From Mesorhizobium sp. Root554 (GTDB taxonomy: Bacteria; Pseudomonadota; Alphaproteobacteria; Rhizobiales; Rhizobiaceae), in assembly GCF_001427025.1 (NCBI RefSeq), contig NZ_LMGA01000001.1, positions 2,717,715-2,781,714 on the forward strand: 64,000 nt of DNA, given 5' to 3'. The translations under genes were made by a program, and so were the position numbers. Of this stretch, positions 1-7,246 are shown piece after piece. The notes beneath the pieces are model-generated. The model was not told the DNA's origin. It did no database searches and worked only from the letters and a program-made list of their open reading frames with translations. Numbering within the stretch: the stretch's first letter is position 1; each line of letters begins with the position of its first letter.

Positions 1-1
1 G

Positions 2-487
2 TGGAACGACTTCCGCAAGACCGAATGCGCCGCCGGCGCAACCACGGCTGCTGAGACGAAGCCCGCCAAGAAGACAACCAAGGCGGCCGCCAACGACGAC
101 GCAAAGGGCCTGAGCATGGCCGAGTGCAGCGCCAGGTATCAGAGCGCCAAGGCCGGCGGTTCGCTGAACGGCATGAAGTGGAATGACTTCCGCAAAGCCC
201 AGTGCGGCGCCGGAGCATCCGACGACGACACCGTGCCGAGCGCCGACGAGGCCAGCTACAGCGGCGAACCTGAAACGCCAACCGTGCGGGCGCCGCGCGG
301 CGTCAAGTTCCCGGCCACGATCGCTCGCAAGTTCGCCGACGAAACGCCCGGCAAGGGACGCATGCACACCTGCCTCGAGCAATACTACGCCAACAAGGAC
401 GCCGACGCGCTCGGCGGCCTGCGCTGGATCCAGAAGGGCGGCGGCTACTACAGCCTCTGCAATTCCAGGCTCAAGGGCAACGTCTGA
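2..487 (+). CDS. Cys/Trp-repeat protein, 3' part (5' end outside the window)
   Basis: The reading frame is open from base 2 to the TGA at 485-487, so the start lies upstream. The visible part opens with WNDFRKTECAAG, passes through a Lys/Ala/Thr-rich linker, and then repeats the module as SMAECSARYQSAKAGG followed by WNDFRKAQCGAG. At least two copies of a short Cys...Tyr...Trp-x-x-Phe-Arg...Cys module are therefore present. The C-terminal ~70 residues (PRGVKFPATIARKF to the end) form a different segment with two cysteines. Paired cysteines suggest a periplasmic or secreted protein with disulfides, but the N-terminus and any signal peptide are not visible. The repeat recalls PsiF-like repeats of rhizobial proteins, from memory. 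Function unknown. Confidence 0.75.
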   Translation, partial: WNDFRKTECAAGATTAAETKPAKKTTKAAANDDAKGLSMAECSARYQSAKAGGSLNGMKWNDFRKAQCGAGASDDDTVPSADEASYSGEPETPTVRAPRGVKFPATIARKFADETPGKGRMHTCLEQYYANKDADALGGLRWIQKGGGYYSLCNSRLKGNV

Positions 488-526
488 TCATTGCCGTCCG
501 GCGCATTGTCGCCGGCGTGAAGATGT

Positions 527-554
527 AAAACCCGCGGATCGCTCCGCGGGTTTT
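527..554. terminator. bidirectional intrinsic terminator
   Basis: A perfect 8-bp stem (CCCGCGGA / TCCGCGGG, 531-538 and 543-550) with a 4-nt loop is flanked by AAAA on the left and TTTT on the right. It sits between the convergent ends of the repeat protein and the LysR gene and can serve both strands. Confidence 0.85.
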
Positions 555-611
555 CTGTTTGATAGCCTTCCGTTTCAGGCCTCGTCGAACCCGGCTGGCG
601 AACCGGCATGG

Positions 612-1493
612 TCATGCAAACAGACTGCGTTCCTTCTCCACTGTCCGGCTTATAAAGCTCGCCACCGCCTGGACCCGGCGCAGCGGCCGAACCGATTCAT
701 GATAGACCAGCCAGTAGGCGCGGCGGATAGGCGCGGCGATCTCGACCGGCACAAGGTCCGGCATCGAGCGGGCGATGAAGGTGTGCAATATGCCGATGCC
801 AGCCCCCGAACGCACGGCTTCCGCCTGCCCCAGCGCCGAGGATATGGCGAAGGACGAGCGCCATTCCGGGCTGAACTCGGCAGCGTAGTCGAGTGAACGG
901 CTGACAATGAGATCGGGCACGTAGCCGATCAGCGTATGGTTCGCCAGCTCCGCCGCCGATGCAGGCAGACCGTGCGCCTCGACATAGCCGCGCGAGGCGA
1001 ACAGGCTGAGCGTATAGTCCACCAGCTTGCCCGCCACCAGACGGCCCTCGGTCGGCCGCTCCACCGTGATGGCGATATCGGCCTCGCGACGCGACAGCGA
1101 GAAGGACTGCGGCACCGGCACCAGATGGATGGTGAGATCGCGATGCAGGGAGGTCAGCGCACCCAGCCGCCGCGCCAGATAGGCGACGCCGAACCCGTCC
1201 GGCGCGCCGATCCGCACGATGCCGGATACATCCTCGCCCTCGCCCGCCACGGTGGAGCGGGCCGCGATCATGTCGGCTTCCATGCGCTCGGCAATGTCGA
1301 GGAAGCGCTCACCGGCCGGCGTCAATTCGCTGCCGGTGGTGAGGCGGCGGAAAAGCTTGGCTTTCAGCGCCTCCTCCAGCGCGGCGATGCGGCGTGAAAC
1401 GGTGGCGTGGTTCAACTCCAGCCGTTTGGCCGCGCCGAGGATTTGCCCGGCTCGCGCCACGGCAAGGAAGATGCGCACGTCATCCCAGTTCAT
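612..1493 (-). CDS. LysR-family transcriptional regulator
   Basis: A 293-residue protein of normal LysR length. Residues 1-60 form the winged helix-turn-helix (MNWDDVRIFLAVARAG, then HATVSRRIAALEE), followed by a linker helix and a LysR substrate-binding domain with the IRIGAPDGFG-type opening of the first subdomain. It is divergent from the methylmalonate-semialdehyde dehydrogenase gene with a 176-bp gap, the usual arrangement for a LysR regulator and its target. It probably controls mmsA in response to a valine, inositol or propionate catabolite. The inducer is not readable from sequence. The start ATG overlaps no other gene. Confidence 0.88.
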   Translation of the reverse strand: MNWDDVRIFLAVARAGQILGAAKRLELNHATVSRRIAALEEALKAKLFRRLTTGSELTPAGERFLDIAERMEADMIAARSTVAGEGEDVSGIVRIGAPDGFGVAYLARRLGALTSLHRDLTIHLVPVPQSFSLSRREADIAITVERPTEGRLVAGKLVDYTLSLFASRGYVEAHGLPASAAELANHTLIGYVPDLIVSRSLDYAAEFSPEWRSSFAISSALGQAEAVRSGAGIGILHTFIARSMPDLVPVEIAAPIRRAYWLVYHESVRPLRRVQAVASFISRTVEKERSLFA

Positions 1494-1669
1494 CCTGCCC
1501 TCCCATTCTCCCCCATTCGCGCAAGAGGATCACCGCGCAATCTGCGAAAAACCATGCACGCTTTCTCTTGTCTATCAATTTCTGCACATCGGTTGCGTTT
1601 GCGCTCGCGTTGCCTTCCGCCCGCCAAAGGTCGAGAGTGGCCCATGCTAGAATTCCAGGGAGTGGAACA

Positions 1670-3166
1670 ATGATCGAATATGGGCACTTCATCGGCGGCA
1701 AGCGCGTCGCCGGCAAGAGCGGCCGCAAGCAGGACGTCATGCAGCCGATGGACGGTTCCGTCCGCGGCACGGTGGCGCTCGCCTCGACCGAAGAACTGCG
1801 CGCGGCGGTGGAGAACGCCAAGGCCGCGCAGCCGGCCTGGGCCGCCACCAACCCGCAGCGCCGCGTGCGCGTGCTGATGAAATTCCTCGAACTGGCGAAC
1901 CGCGAATACGATTCGCTGGCCGAGATCCTGGCGCGCGAACATGGCAAGACCATTGCGGACGCTCGAGGAGACATCCAGCGCGGCCTCGAAGTGGTCGAAG
2001 TCTGCATCGGCGCACCGCACATGATGAAGGGCGAGTTCACCGACGGCGCCGGACCGGGCATCGATGTGTATTCCATGCGCCAGCCGCTCGGCGTCGTCGC
2101 CGGCATCACACCGTTCAACTTCCCGGCCATGATCCCGCTGTGGAAGATCGCCCCGGCCATCGCCTGTGGCAACGCCTTCATCCTCAAGCCGTCCGAGCGC
2201 GACCCCGGCGTGCCGCTGCGCATCGCCGAACTGTTCGTCGAAGCCGGCCTGCCGGCCGGCATCCTCAACGTCGTCAACGGCGACAAGGAAGTCGTCGATG
2301 CCATCCTCGACGACCAGGACGTCAAGGCCATCGGCTTCGTCGGTTCGACGCCGATTGCGCAGTACATCTATTCGCGCGGCTGCGCCAACGGCAAGCGCGT
2401 GCAGTGCTTCGGCGGCGCCAAGAACCATATGATCATCATGCCCGACGCCGACATGGACCAGACGGTCGATGCCCTGATCGGCGCCGGCTACGGTTCGGCC
2501 GGCGAGCGCTGCATGGCGATCTCGGTCGCGGTGCCGGTGGGCAAGGAAACGGCGGACCGCCTCCTCGAGCGGCTCATCCCGCGTGTCGAGAGCCTCAAGG
2601 TCGGCCCATCGACCGATTCCTCAGCCGATTTCGGCCCGCTGGTCACCCAGCAGGCGCTCGAGCGGGTCAAGGGGTATGTCGACATCGGCGTCAAGGAAGG
2701 CGCCAAGCTGGTCGTCGATGGCCGCGGCTTCACCATGCAGGGCTACGAGAATGGCTACTACATGGGCGGCTGCCTGTTCGACGATGTGACCCCCGACATG
2801 CGCATCTACAAGGAAGAAATCTTCGGCCCCGTGCTCTCGGTCGTGCGCGCGCCGACCTACAATGACGCGATCAAGCTCGCCAACGAGCATGAGTTCGGCA
2901 ACGGTGTCGCCATCTACACCCGCGACGGTGACGCGGCGCGTGACTTCGCATCCAAGGTCCAGGTCGGCATGGTAGGCGTCAACGTGCCGATCCCGGTGCC
3001 GATCGCCTACTACACGTTCGGCGGCTGGAAGGCGTCTGGCTTCGGCGATCTGAACCAGCATGGTTCAGATGCGTTCCGCTTCTACACCAAGACCAAGACG
3101 GTCACCTCGCGCTGGCCGTCCGGCATCAAGGACGGCGCCGAATTCGTCATCCCGACGATGAACTGA
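1670..3166 (+). CDS. mmsA: CoA-acylating methylmalonate-semialdehyde dehydrogenase
   Basis: A 498-residue aldehyde dehydrogenase that converts methylmalonate semialdehyde (or malonate semialdehyde) plus CoA and NAD+ to propionyl-CoA (or acetyl-CoA). It acts in valine and myo-inositol breakdown. Signatures are the QPLGVVAGITPFNFPAMIP segment, KPSERDPGVP, and a catalytic cysteine near residue 281 in GSAGERCMAIS. The MmsA type is favoured over ordinary ALDHs by the C-terminal FGGWKASGFGDLNQHG and FYTKTKTVTSRWP motifs. The frame is open further upstream, but the ATG at 1670 is preceded by GGGAGTGG and begins the conserved N-terminus. An intrinsic terminator follows. Confidence 0.93.
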   Translation: MIEYGHFIGGKRVAGKSGRKQDVMQPMDGSVRGTVALASTEELRAAVENAKAAQPAWAATNPQRRVRVLMKFLELANREYDSLAEILAREHGKTIADARGDIQRGLEVVEVCIGAPHMMKGEFTDGAGPGIDVYSMRQPLGVVAGITPFNFPAMIPLWKIAPAIACGNAFILKPSERDPGVPLRIAELFVEAGLPAGILNVVNGDKEVVDAILDDQDVKAIGFVGSTPIAQYIYSRGCANGKRVQCFGGAKNHMIIMPDADMDQTVDALIGAGYGSAGERCMAISVAVPVGKETADRLLERLIPRVESLKVGPSTDSSADFGPLVTQQALERVKGYVDIGVKEGAKLVVDGRGFTMQGYENGYYMGGCLFDDVTPDMRIYKEEIFGPVLSVVRAPTYNDAIKLANEHEFGNGVAIYTRDGDAARDFASKVQVGMVGVNVPIPVPIAYYTFGGWKASGFGDLNQHGSDAFRFYTKTKTVTSRWPSGIKDGAEFVIPTMN

Positions 3167-3201
3167 TCTATCGGGCGTCGGCTCTGCCGCATCGCAAAAA
3201 A

Positions 3202-3230
3202 GGCCGCGGATGTCCGCGGCCTTTTTCTTT
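3202..3230. terminator. bidirectional intrinsic terminator after mmsA
   Basis: A perfect 9-bp stem (GGCCGCGGA at 3202-3210, TCCGCGGCC at 3213-3221) is followed by TTTTTCTTT. It is preceded by a run of six As, so it also works for the convergent DoxX gene, whose stop codon lies in the T-rich tail. Confidence 0.9.
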
Positions 3231-3636
3231 AGGCCCGCTTCCAGAAAAAGCCGGAATGCAACGCCAGTCTGTCGCCCGGACCGTGAACCGCGGCGAACAG
3301 CAGGCCGGCCAGGAAGGTGAAGTGATCGACGAAAAAGCCGAACTCCATCTGATTTCCGGCCCAGCGCGACGGCCCGTGGAAGGCGAAGGCCAGAAAGATC
3401 ACATAGACGGCCGCCAACAGGGCGGTTTCGGTAAAGAACGCTCCGGTCAGGAAACCCAACACCAGCGCCACCTCGAAAAACGCGGCTAGCCAGGCCAGAA
3501 CCAGCGGTATCGGGAACCCGGCCGCCGCGATGAAATCGGCGGTCATCTGCATGCCGGCGAACTTGAAGGCGGCCGCCATGGCGAAGGCCGCTGCAAAAAT
3601 CAGTCTCGCGGCGAGAATGGCGATTGTCTTACCCAT
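3229..3636 (-). CDS. DoxX-family membrane protein
   Basis: A 135-residue protein with four hydrophobic segments, matching the small DoxX family. The N-terminal segment ILAARLIFAAAFAMAAAFKF is followed by three more membrane spans. The ATG at 3636 is chosen over upstream in-frame codons because GGGAGGA lies just before it. It follows a second DoxX-like gene by 26 bp on the same strand, so the two are probably cotranscribed. DoxX proteins are inner-membrane proteins, some tied to redox or thiol stress. The exact role here is not known. Confidence 0.82.
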   Translation of the reverse strand: MGKTIAILAARLIFAAAFAMAAAFKFAGMQMTADFIAAAGFPIPLVLAWLAAFFEVALVLGFLTGAFFTETALLAAVYVIFLAFAFHGPSRWAGNQMEFGFFVDHFTFLAGLLFAAVHGPGDRLALHSGFFWKRA

Positions 3637-3662
3637 TGTGTCCTCCCTTGAAATGTTGGCGT

Positions 3663-4052
3663 TCAGTGGCGGCGCCACGGAAACAGCGCCCGCAGCGCCG
3701 GATCGCGCAGCCACAGCCCACCCCAAAGGAACAGGCCGAGATAGACGCTGAACAGGATGTGGCTGAAAAGCGGATTGCCGACGCGGATCTGCGTCGCCAT
3801 GGCGCCGCCGAGCAGACCCATGAATAGTACCGCGGCGAGTATATTGGTGCGCGGATAGAGATAGAGCAGCGTCAGCACCAGTTCGAGAATCCCGATCGGC
3901 AGCGTGTAGCCGGTCGGCCAGCCGAGCGCCGTCATCGTCTCGTCAGCCACCGGCAGGCCGAGCAGCTTCGGTGTCACGGATGCTCCGAGCATGAACAGCA
4001 CAAACAGTCCCGACAGCACATAACCCATCCGTGTCATCGTCTTCTCGCTCAT
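3663..4052 (-). CDS. DoxX-like membrane protein
   Basis: A 129-residue protein with four predicted membrane segments, including YVLSGLFVLFMLGASVTPKL and LPIGILELVLTLLYLYP. This is the DoxX-like (DoxX_2) pattern. An ATG lies 6 nt upstream, but AAGGAG directly abuts it. The ATG at 4052 has the proper 6-nt spacing and is preferred. It precedes the DoxX gene and likely forms a two-gene operon with it. No catalytic motif is visible and the substrate or partner is unknown. Confidence 0.8.
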   Translation of the reverse strand: MSEKTMTRMGYVLSGLFVLFMLGASVTPKLLGLPVADETMTALGWPTGYTLPIGILELVLTLLYLYPRTNILAAVLFMGLLGGAMATQIRVGNPLFSHILFSVYLGLFLWGGLWLRDPALRALFPWRRH

Positions 4053-4165
4053 GGCCATCTCCTTGACGATCAGTGTCGAAGTGAAGACGCGCGAGACAGG
4101 ACCGGGCCGACATCGGCCAATAAAAAAATGCCGGACAAAGGCCGAAGCCAGCCTGATCGGTCGCG

Positions 4166-4825
4166 TTAGCGCCTTACCGCCGTTTCGGCATGGCTCCGCA
4201 GCAGCCCCATCAACCGCTTGGCATCCTTGCCGGCGGCATCCTCGTCTCCGGAAAGGATCGAGCGGATCAGCCCCACATGATGCTCGGCGGATTCGGCAAG
4301 CCCCGTATCGGCCTTGTAGCGGAACCAGAATCGCCGGCTGTGCGTCTGCAGCGGCGCGGCCAGCCTGGCCGCGAAAGGATTGTCGGCCGCGAAGGCCAGC
4401 GCCTCGTCCATCGTCTTGTCCGCTTCCAGGAAGGCGAACACATTGCCGGAGACGACAGCCTTCTGCATGGCAAGCGCAGCGTCGTGGAAGCGCTCGGCGC
4501 CCTCGCCGGTGACGAAGCGGGCAGCCGAGCGGGCAAGCACCACTTCCACACCGCGCCTCGCGTCGATGACGCGCAGCCAGTCCGACGCGTGCAGCGGCGC
4601 CACCGCGATTCCGGCGCGCGGGCGTATCTCCAGCAGCCCTTCCCAGGCGAGCCGCTGGATGGCCTCGCGGACCGGGGTGCGGCCGAGCCGTAGTTTGTCG
4701 ATGAGGATACCTTCGGTCAGGAAGCCGCCGGGCGCCAGTTCCAGCGTGACGATCATCCGTTCAAGGGCGCGGTAGGCTTTCGCCGCAACGGGTTCAAAGG
4801 AAAGGCTTTCTTCGGCAAACGTCAC
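4166..4825 (-). CDS. GntR-family (FadR/FCD) regulator of the hydroxyproline genes
   Basis: A 219-residue regulator with an N-terminal winged helix (AYRALERMIV, TEGILIDKLRLGRTPVREAI) and a C-terminal all-helical FCD ligand-binding domain with the D...H...H pattern (for example EHHVGLIRSIL near the C-terminus). The GTG at 4825 is preferred because GAGGAG lies 8 nt upstream. An in-frame TTG at 4861 would start inside the regulatory region. It is divergent from the catabolic gene at 4930 and likely represses it through the GATATATC palindrome. The inducer is presumably a hydroxyproline pathway intermediate, inferred from the neighbours. Confidence 0.88.
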   Translation of the reverse strand: MTFAEESLSFEPVAAKAYRALERMIVTLELAPGGFLTEGILIDKLRLGRTPVREAIQRLAWEGLLEIRPRAGIAVAPLHASDWLRVIDARRGVEVVLARSAARFVTGEGAERFHDAALAMQKAVVSGNVFAFLEADKTMDEALAFAADNPFAARLAAPLQTHSRRFWFRYKADTGLAESAEHHVGLIRSILSGDEDAAGKDAKRLMGLLRSHAETAVRR

Positions 4826-4850
4826 GACGGTCTCCTCGACGATGGAGGAA

Positions 4851-4860
4851 AGATATATCA
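4851..4860. promoter_or_regulatory. possible second GntR operator site
   Basis: AGATATATCA repeats nine of ten bases of the central part of the palindrome at 4905-4916. It lies about 26 bp upstream of the regulator's chosen start, so it could mediate autoregulation. The assignment rests only on sequence similarity and position. Confidence 0.4.
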
Positions 4861-4874
4861 AAAGCGGATTCCCA

Positions 4875-4903
4875 TTGACAGACCGTGCATCTTAAAATAT
4901 ATT
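4875..4903 (+). promoter_or_regulatory. sigma-70 type promoter of the hydroxyproline operon
   Basis: A perfect -35 TTGACA (4875-4880) and a near-consensus -10 TATATT (4898-4903) are separated by exactly 17 bp. Transcription would begin near 4910, inside the operator palindrome and about 20 bp before the start codon at 4930. Confidence 0.75.
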
Positions 4904-4904
4904 A

Positions 4905-4916
4905 CTGATATATCAG
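4905..4916. promoter_or_regulatory. palindromic operator, probable GntR binding site
   Basis: CTGATATATCAG is a perfect 12-bp palindrome placed just downstream of the -10 box, over the predicted transcription start. A bound repressor here would block transcription. The adjacent divergent GntR gene is the obvious candidate protein. Confidence 0.65.
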
Positions 4917-4929
4917 ATGGAGCACGATC

Positions 4930-5841
4930 ATGTGGACCGGAGTTTTCCCTGCCGTAACGACCAAATTCACCGACGACGACCGCCTCGACCATGCCGAGAT
5001 GGAGCGCTGCTTCGGGCTGCAGATGGAGGCCGGCTGCGACGGCATCATCGTCGCCGGTTCGCTCGGTGAGGGGCCGATGCTGTCGGTGGAGGAAAAGCTC
5101 GCCGTGCTGAAAACGGCGCAGGGCGTCGCCGGCAAAAAGCCGGTACTGCTCACCATCAACGAGCCCGGCACCCGCGAAGGCGCCGCGCTGGCCAAAAGCG
5201 CCGCCAAGGCCGGCGCCGACGGGCTGATGATCGTGCCCTCGCCCATCTACCACACCAATCCGCAGGAAACCGCCGCGACGCTGAGCGCCATGGCGGCCGC
5301 TGGCGGGCTGCCGGTGATGATCTACTCCAACCGCGTCGCCTACCGCGTCGACGTCACCGTCGAGGTCATGGAGCAGCTTGCCGACGATTCTCTGTTCGTC
5401 GCGGTCAAGGAATCCTCCGACGACATCCGCCGTTCCACCGAGATCATCAACCGCTTCGGCAACCGCTTCGACCTGTTCACCGGCGTCGATAACCTCGCTT
5501 TCGAAGCGCTTTCGGTCGGCGCGATCGGCTGGGTTGCCGGGCTGGTCACCGCCTTCCCGAAGGAAACCGTCGCCATCTACCAGTTGATGAAGCAGGGAAA
5601 GCGCGAAGAGGCGCTCGCCATTTATCGCTGGTTCCGGCCGCTGCTCGACCTCGACGTCTCCACCTATCTGGTCCAGAATATCAAGCTGGCCGAGGCGCTG
5701 GCCATCGGCACCAACGAGCGGGTGCGCATGCCGCGCCAGCCCCTGTCGGGCGAACGGCGCACGGCCGTCGAAAAGATTGTCCGCGATGCCTTGGCTGTGC
5801 GGCCGGAGCTGCCGAAGCTGAGCGTGGCCAAGGCGGCCTGA
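4930..5841 (+). CDS. dihydrodipicolinate synthase-family lyase, likely 1-pyrroline-4-hydroxy-2-carboxylate deaminase
   Basis: A 303-residue TIM-barrel aldolase of the DapA/N-acetylneuraminate lyase family. The Schiff-base lysine is at about residue 160 (VAVKESSDD), the conserved tyrosine at about 132 (MIYSNRVAYR), and the substrate loop is GSLGEGPMLS. Family membership alone does not fix the substrate. The immediate neighbours, a D-amino-acid-type oxidoreductase and hydroxyproline 2-epimerase, point to the deaminase that converts pyrroline hydroxycarboxylate to 2-oxoglutarate semialdehyde (HypD/LhpC role). The start ATG follows GGAGC. It is the first gene of the operon behind a strong promoter and operator. 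Confidence 0.85.
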   Translation: MWTGVFPAVTTKFTDDDRLDHAEMERCFGLQMEAGCDGIIVAGSLGEGPMLSVEEKLAVLKTAQGVAGKKPVLLTINEPGTREGAALAKSAAKAGADGLMIVPSPIYHTNPQETAATLSAMAAAGGLPVMIYSNRVAYRVDVTVEVMEQLADDSLFVAVKESSDDIRRSTEIINRFGNRFDLFTGVDNLAFEALSVGAIGWVAGLVTAFPKETVAIYQLMKQGKREEALAIYRWFRPLLDLDVSTYLVQNIKLAEALAIGTNERVRMPRQPLSGERRTAVEKIVRDALAVRPELPKLSVAKAA

Positions 5842-5849
5842 AAGAAGCC

Positions 5850-5993
5850 TTTCTTCGCCCCGTTCACGGGGAGAAGATGGCGGCAGCCAGATGAGGGCAG
5901 CGCCGACGTGTCTGACAGTTCCGATTTCCGCGGAAGTCCAAACCATCCGTCCTCCGCGCTCCGGGCACCTTCTCCGCGTGAAGGAGGAGAAGG
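5850..5993. repeat. mosaic of rhizobial-type intergenic palindromes
   Basis: Three inverted repeats lie end to end: CCCCGT-tc-ACGGGG (5858-5871), TTCCGCGGAA (5926-5935), and CCTTCTCC / GGAGAAGG (5968-5975 and 5986-5993). The first block, with its GGGGAGAAGATGGCGGCAG extension, resembles intergenic repeats that I recall as abundant in Mesorhizobium. The element fills the gap after the deaminase and runs into the next coding frame. Confidence 0.6.
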
Positions 5994-7236
5994 AAACCGC
6001 ATCGCCATTGTCGGCGGCGGCATCATCGGCATCTGCTGCGCGGCCTATTTGACCGAAGCCGGCCACGCCGTCACTGTCTACGACCGCACCGGCATCTGCG
6101 AGGAGACGAGTTCGGGCAACGCCGCCGCCTTCGCCTTCTCCGACGTGCTGCCGCTGGCGCACAAGGGGATGATGCGGAACCTTCCGCGCTGGCTGACGGA
6201 CCCGCTCGGCCCGCTCTCCATTTCACCCGCTTATCTGCCAAGGCTGCTGCCCTGGCTTTGGCGTTTCTGGCGTGCCGGCAACGCCGACCGCTATGAAGCG
6301 GCGCTTGCGGCACAGGCGTCGATGATGGCCTTGGCCGAAAGCGAATGGGCCGATCTCATGGAGAGCTCCGGCACCAGATCCATGCTGCGCGAGGACGGCT
6401 CGCTCGAACTTTACGAAAGCGAGGCGGAGTTCCGCTCCTCCCTGCCCGGCTGGGCCGCCCGCGACCGCTTCGGCATCGGCTACCGCCACGTCGATGGCGA
6501 AGACCTTGCAGCCTTGCAGCCGGGCCTCTCGCCGCGCTTCACAAAAGGCACCTTCATTCCTGGCTGGAAGACGGTGTCCGACCCGAAGCTTTTGGGCAAG
6601 GCAATCTGGGCCCATGCCGAGGCGAGGGGCGCCCGCTTCGAGCGGGTCAGGATCGACGGCATCGAGGCTGCCGGCGACGGCCAGCCGGGCGGCGTGCTAA
6701 GCTTCGCCAATGGTGGCAGCGCGGGCGCGGACCGCGTCGTTATCGCCGCTGGCGCCTGGTCGCATCTGCTGGCGCGCCAGCTCGGCGACCCGATCCCGCT
6801 CGAAACCGAACGCGGTTACAACACGACGCTGCCATCAACGGCCTTCGACCTGAGGCGACAGCTCATTTTCTCCGGCCATGGTTTCGTCGTCACGCCACTG
6901 GAAACCGGTTTGCGGGTCGGCGGAGCGGTTGAATTTGCCGGCCTCGAGCGCGCGCCCAACTTCAACCGGTCGAAGGCGATGCTGGAAAAGGCGAAAGCCT
7001 TCCTGCCCGGCCTCGATCCTACCGGCGGCCGCGAATGGATGGGCTTTCGGCCATCGCTGCCGGATTCGCTCCCCGTCATCGGCGCGGCCCGCAATGCACC
7101 CGGCATCGTTTACGCTTTCGGCCACGGCCATCTGGGGTTGACGCAGGCCGCCGCCACGGGCCGCTTGATCCGCGATATACTGCTGGGGCACTCTCCCGCA
7201 CTCGACCTCGCTCCGTTTTCACCGCAGCGTTTCTGA
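5908..7236 (+). CDS. FAD-dependent D-amino-acid oxidoreductase, likely D-hydroxyproline dehydrogenase
   Basis: A 442-residue DadA-like flavoprotein. The dinucleotide-binding motif RIAIVGGGIIGICCAAYL starts at about residue 31, and the C-terminal family motif is GHGHLGLTQAAATGRLI. In this operon it most likely oxidizes cis-4-hydroxy-D-proline, the epimerase product, to the pyrroline carboxylate used by the deaminase. The N-terminus is odd. The only normal in-frame start after the previous stop codon is GTG 5908, which lies inside a repeat element and adds about 30 low-complexity residues before the Rossmann fold. The purine-rich AAGGAGGAGAAGG just before the conserved core suggests that the repeat replaced the original start region. 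Confidence 0.85.
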   Translation: MSDSSDFRGSPNHPSSALRAPSPREGGEGNRIAIVGGGIIGICCAAYLTEAGHAVTVYDRTGICEETSSGNAAAFAFSDVLPLAHKGMMRNLPRWLTDPLGPLSISPAYLPRLLPWLWRFWRAGNADRYEAALAAQASMMALAESEWADLMESSGTRSMLREDGSLELYESEAEFRSSLPGWAARDRFGIGYRHVDGEDLAALQPGLSPRFTKGTFIPGWKTVSDPKLLGKAIWAHAEARGARFERVRIDGIEAAGDGQPGGVLSFANGGSAGADRVVIAAGAWSHLLARQLGDPIPLETERGYNTTLPSTAFDLRRQLIFSGHGFVVTPLETGLRVGGAVEFAGLERAPNFNRSKAMLEKAKAFLPGLDPTGGREWMGFRPSLPDSLPVIGAARNAPGIVYAFGHGHLGLTQAAATGRLIRDILLGHSPALDLAPFSPQRF

Positions 7237-7246
7237 GGAAGATCGA

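Noticed and set aside
183..896. A 237-codon open frame overlapping the first gene and the LysR gene
   Set aside because: It runs through a strong terminator and antisense to the LysR gene. Composition is dominated by Arg, Ala, Pro and Ser, typical of a shadow frame.
4858..6162. A 434-codon minus-strand open frame across the deaminase gene
   Set aside because: It lies opposite the TIM-barrel deaminase and the start of the oxidoreductase, shows no family motif, and would have to cross the divergent promoter region.
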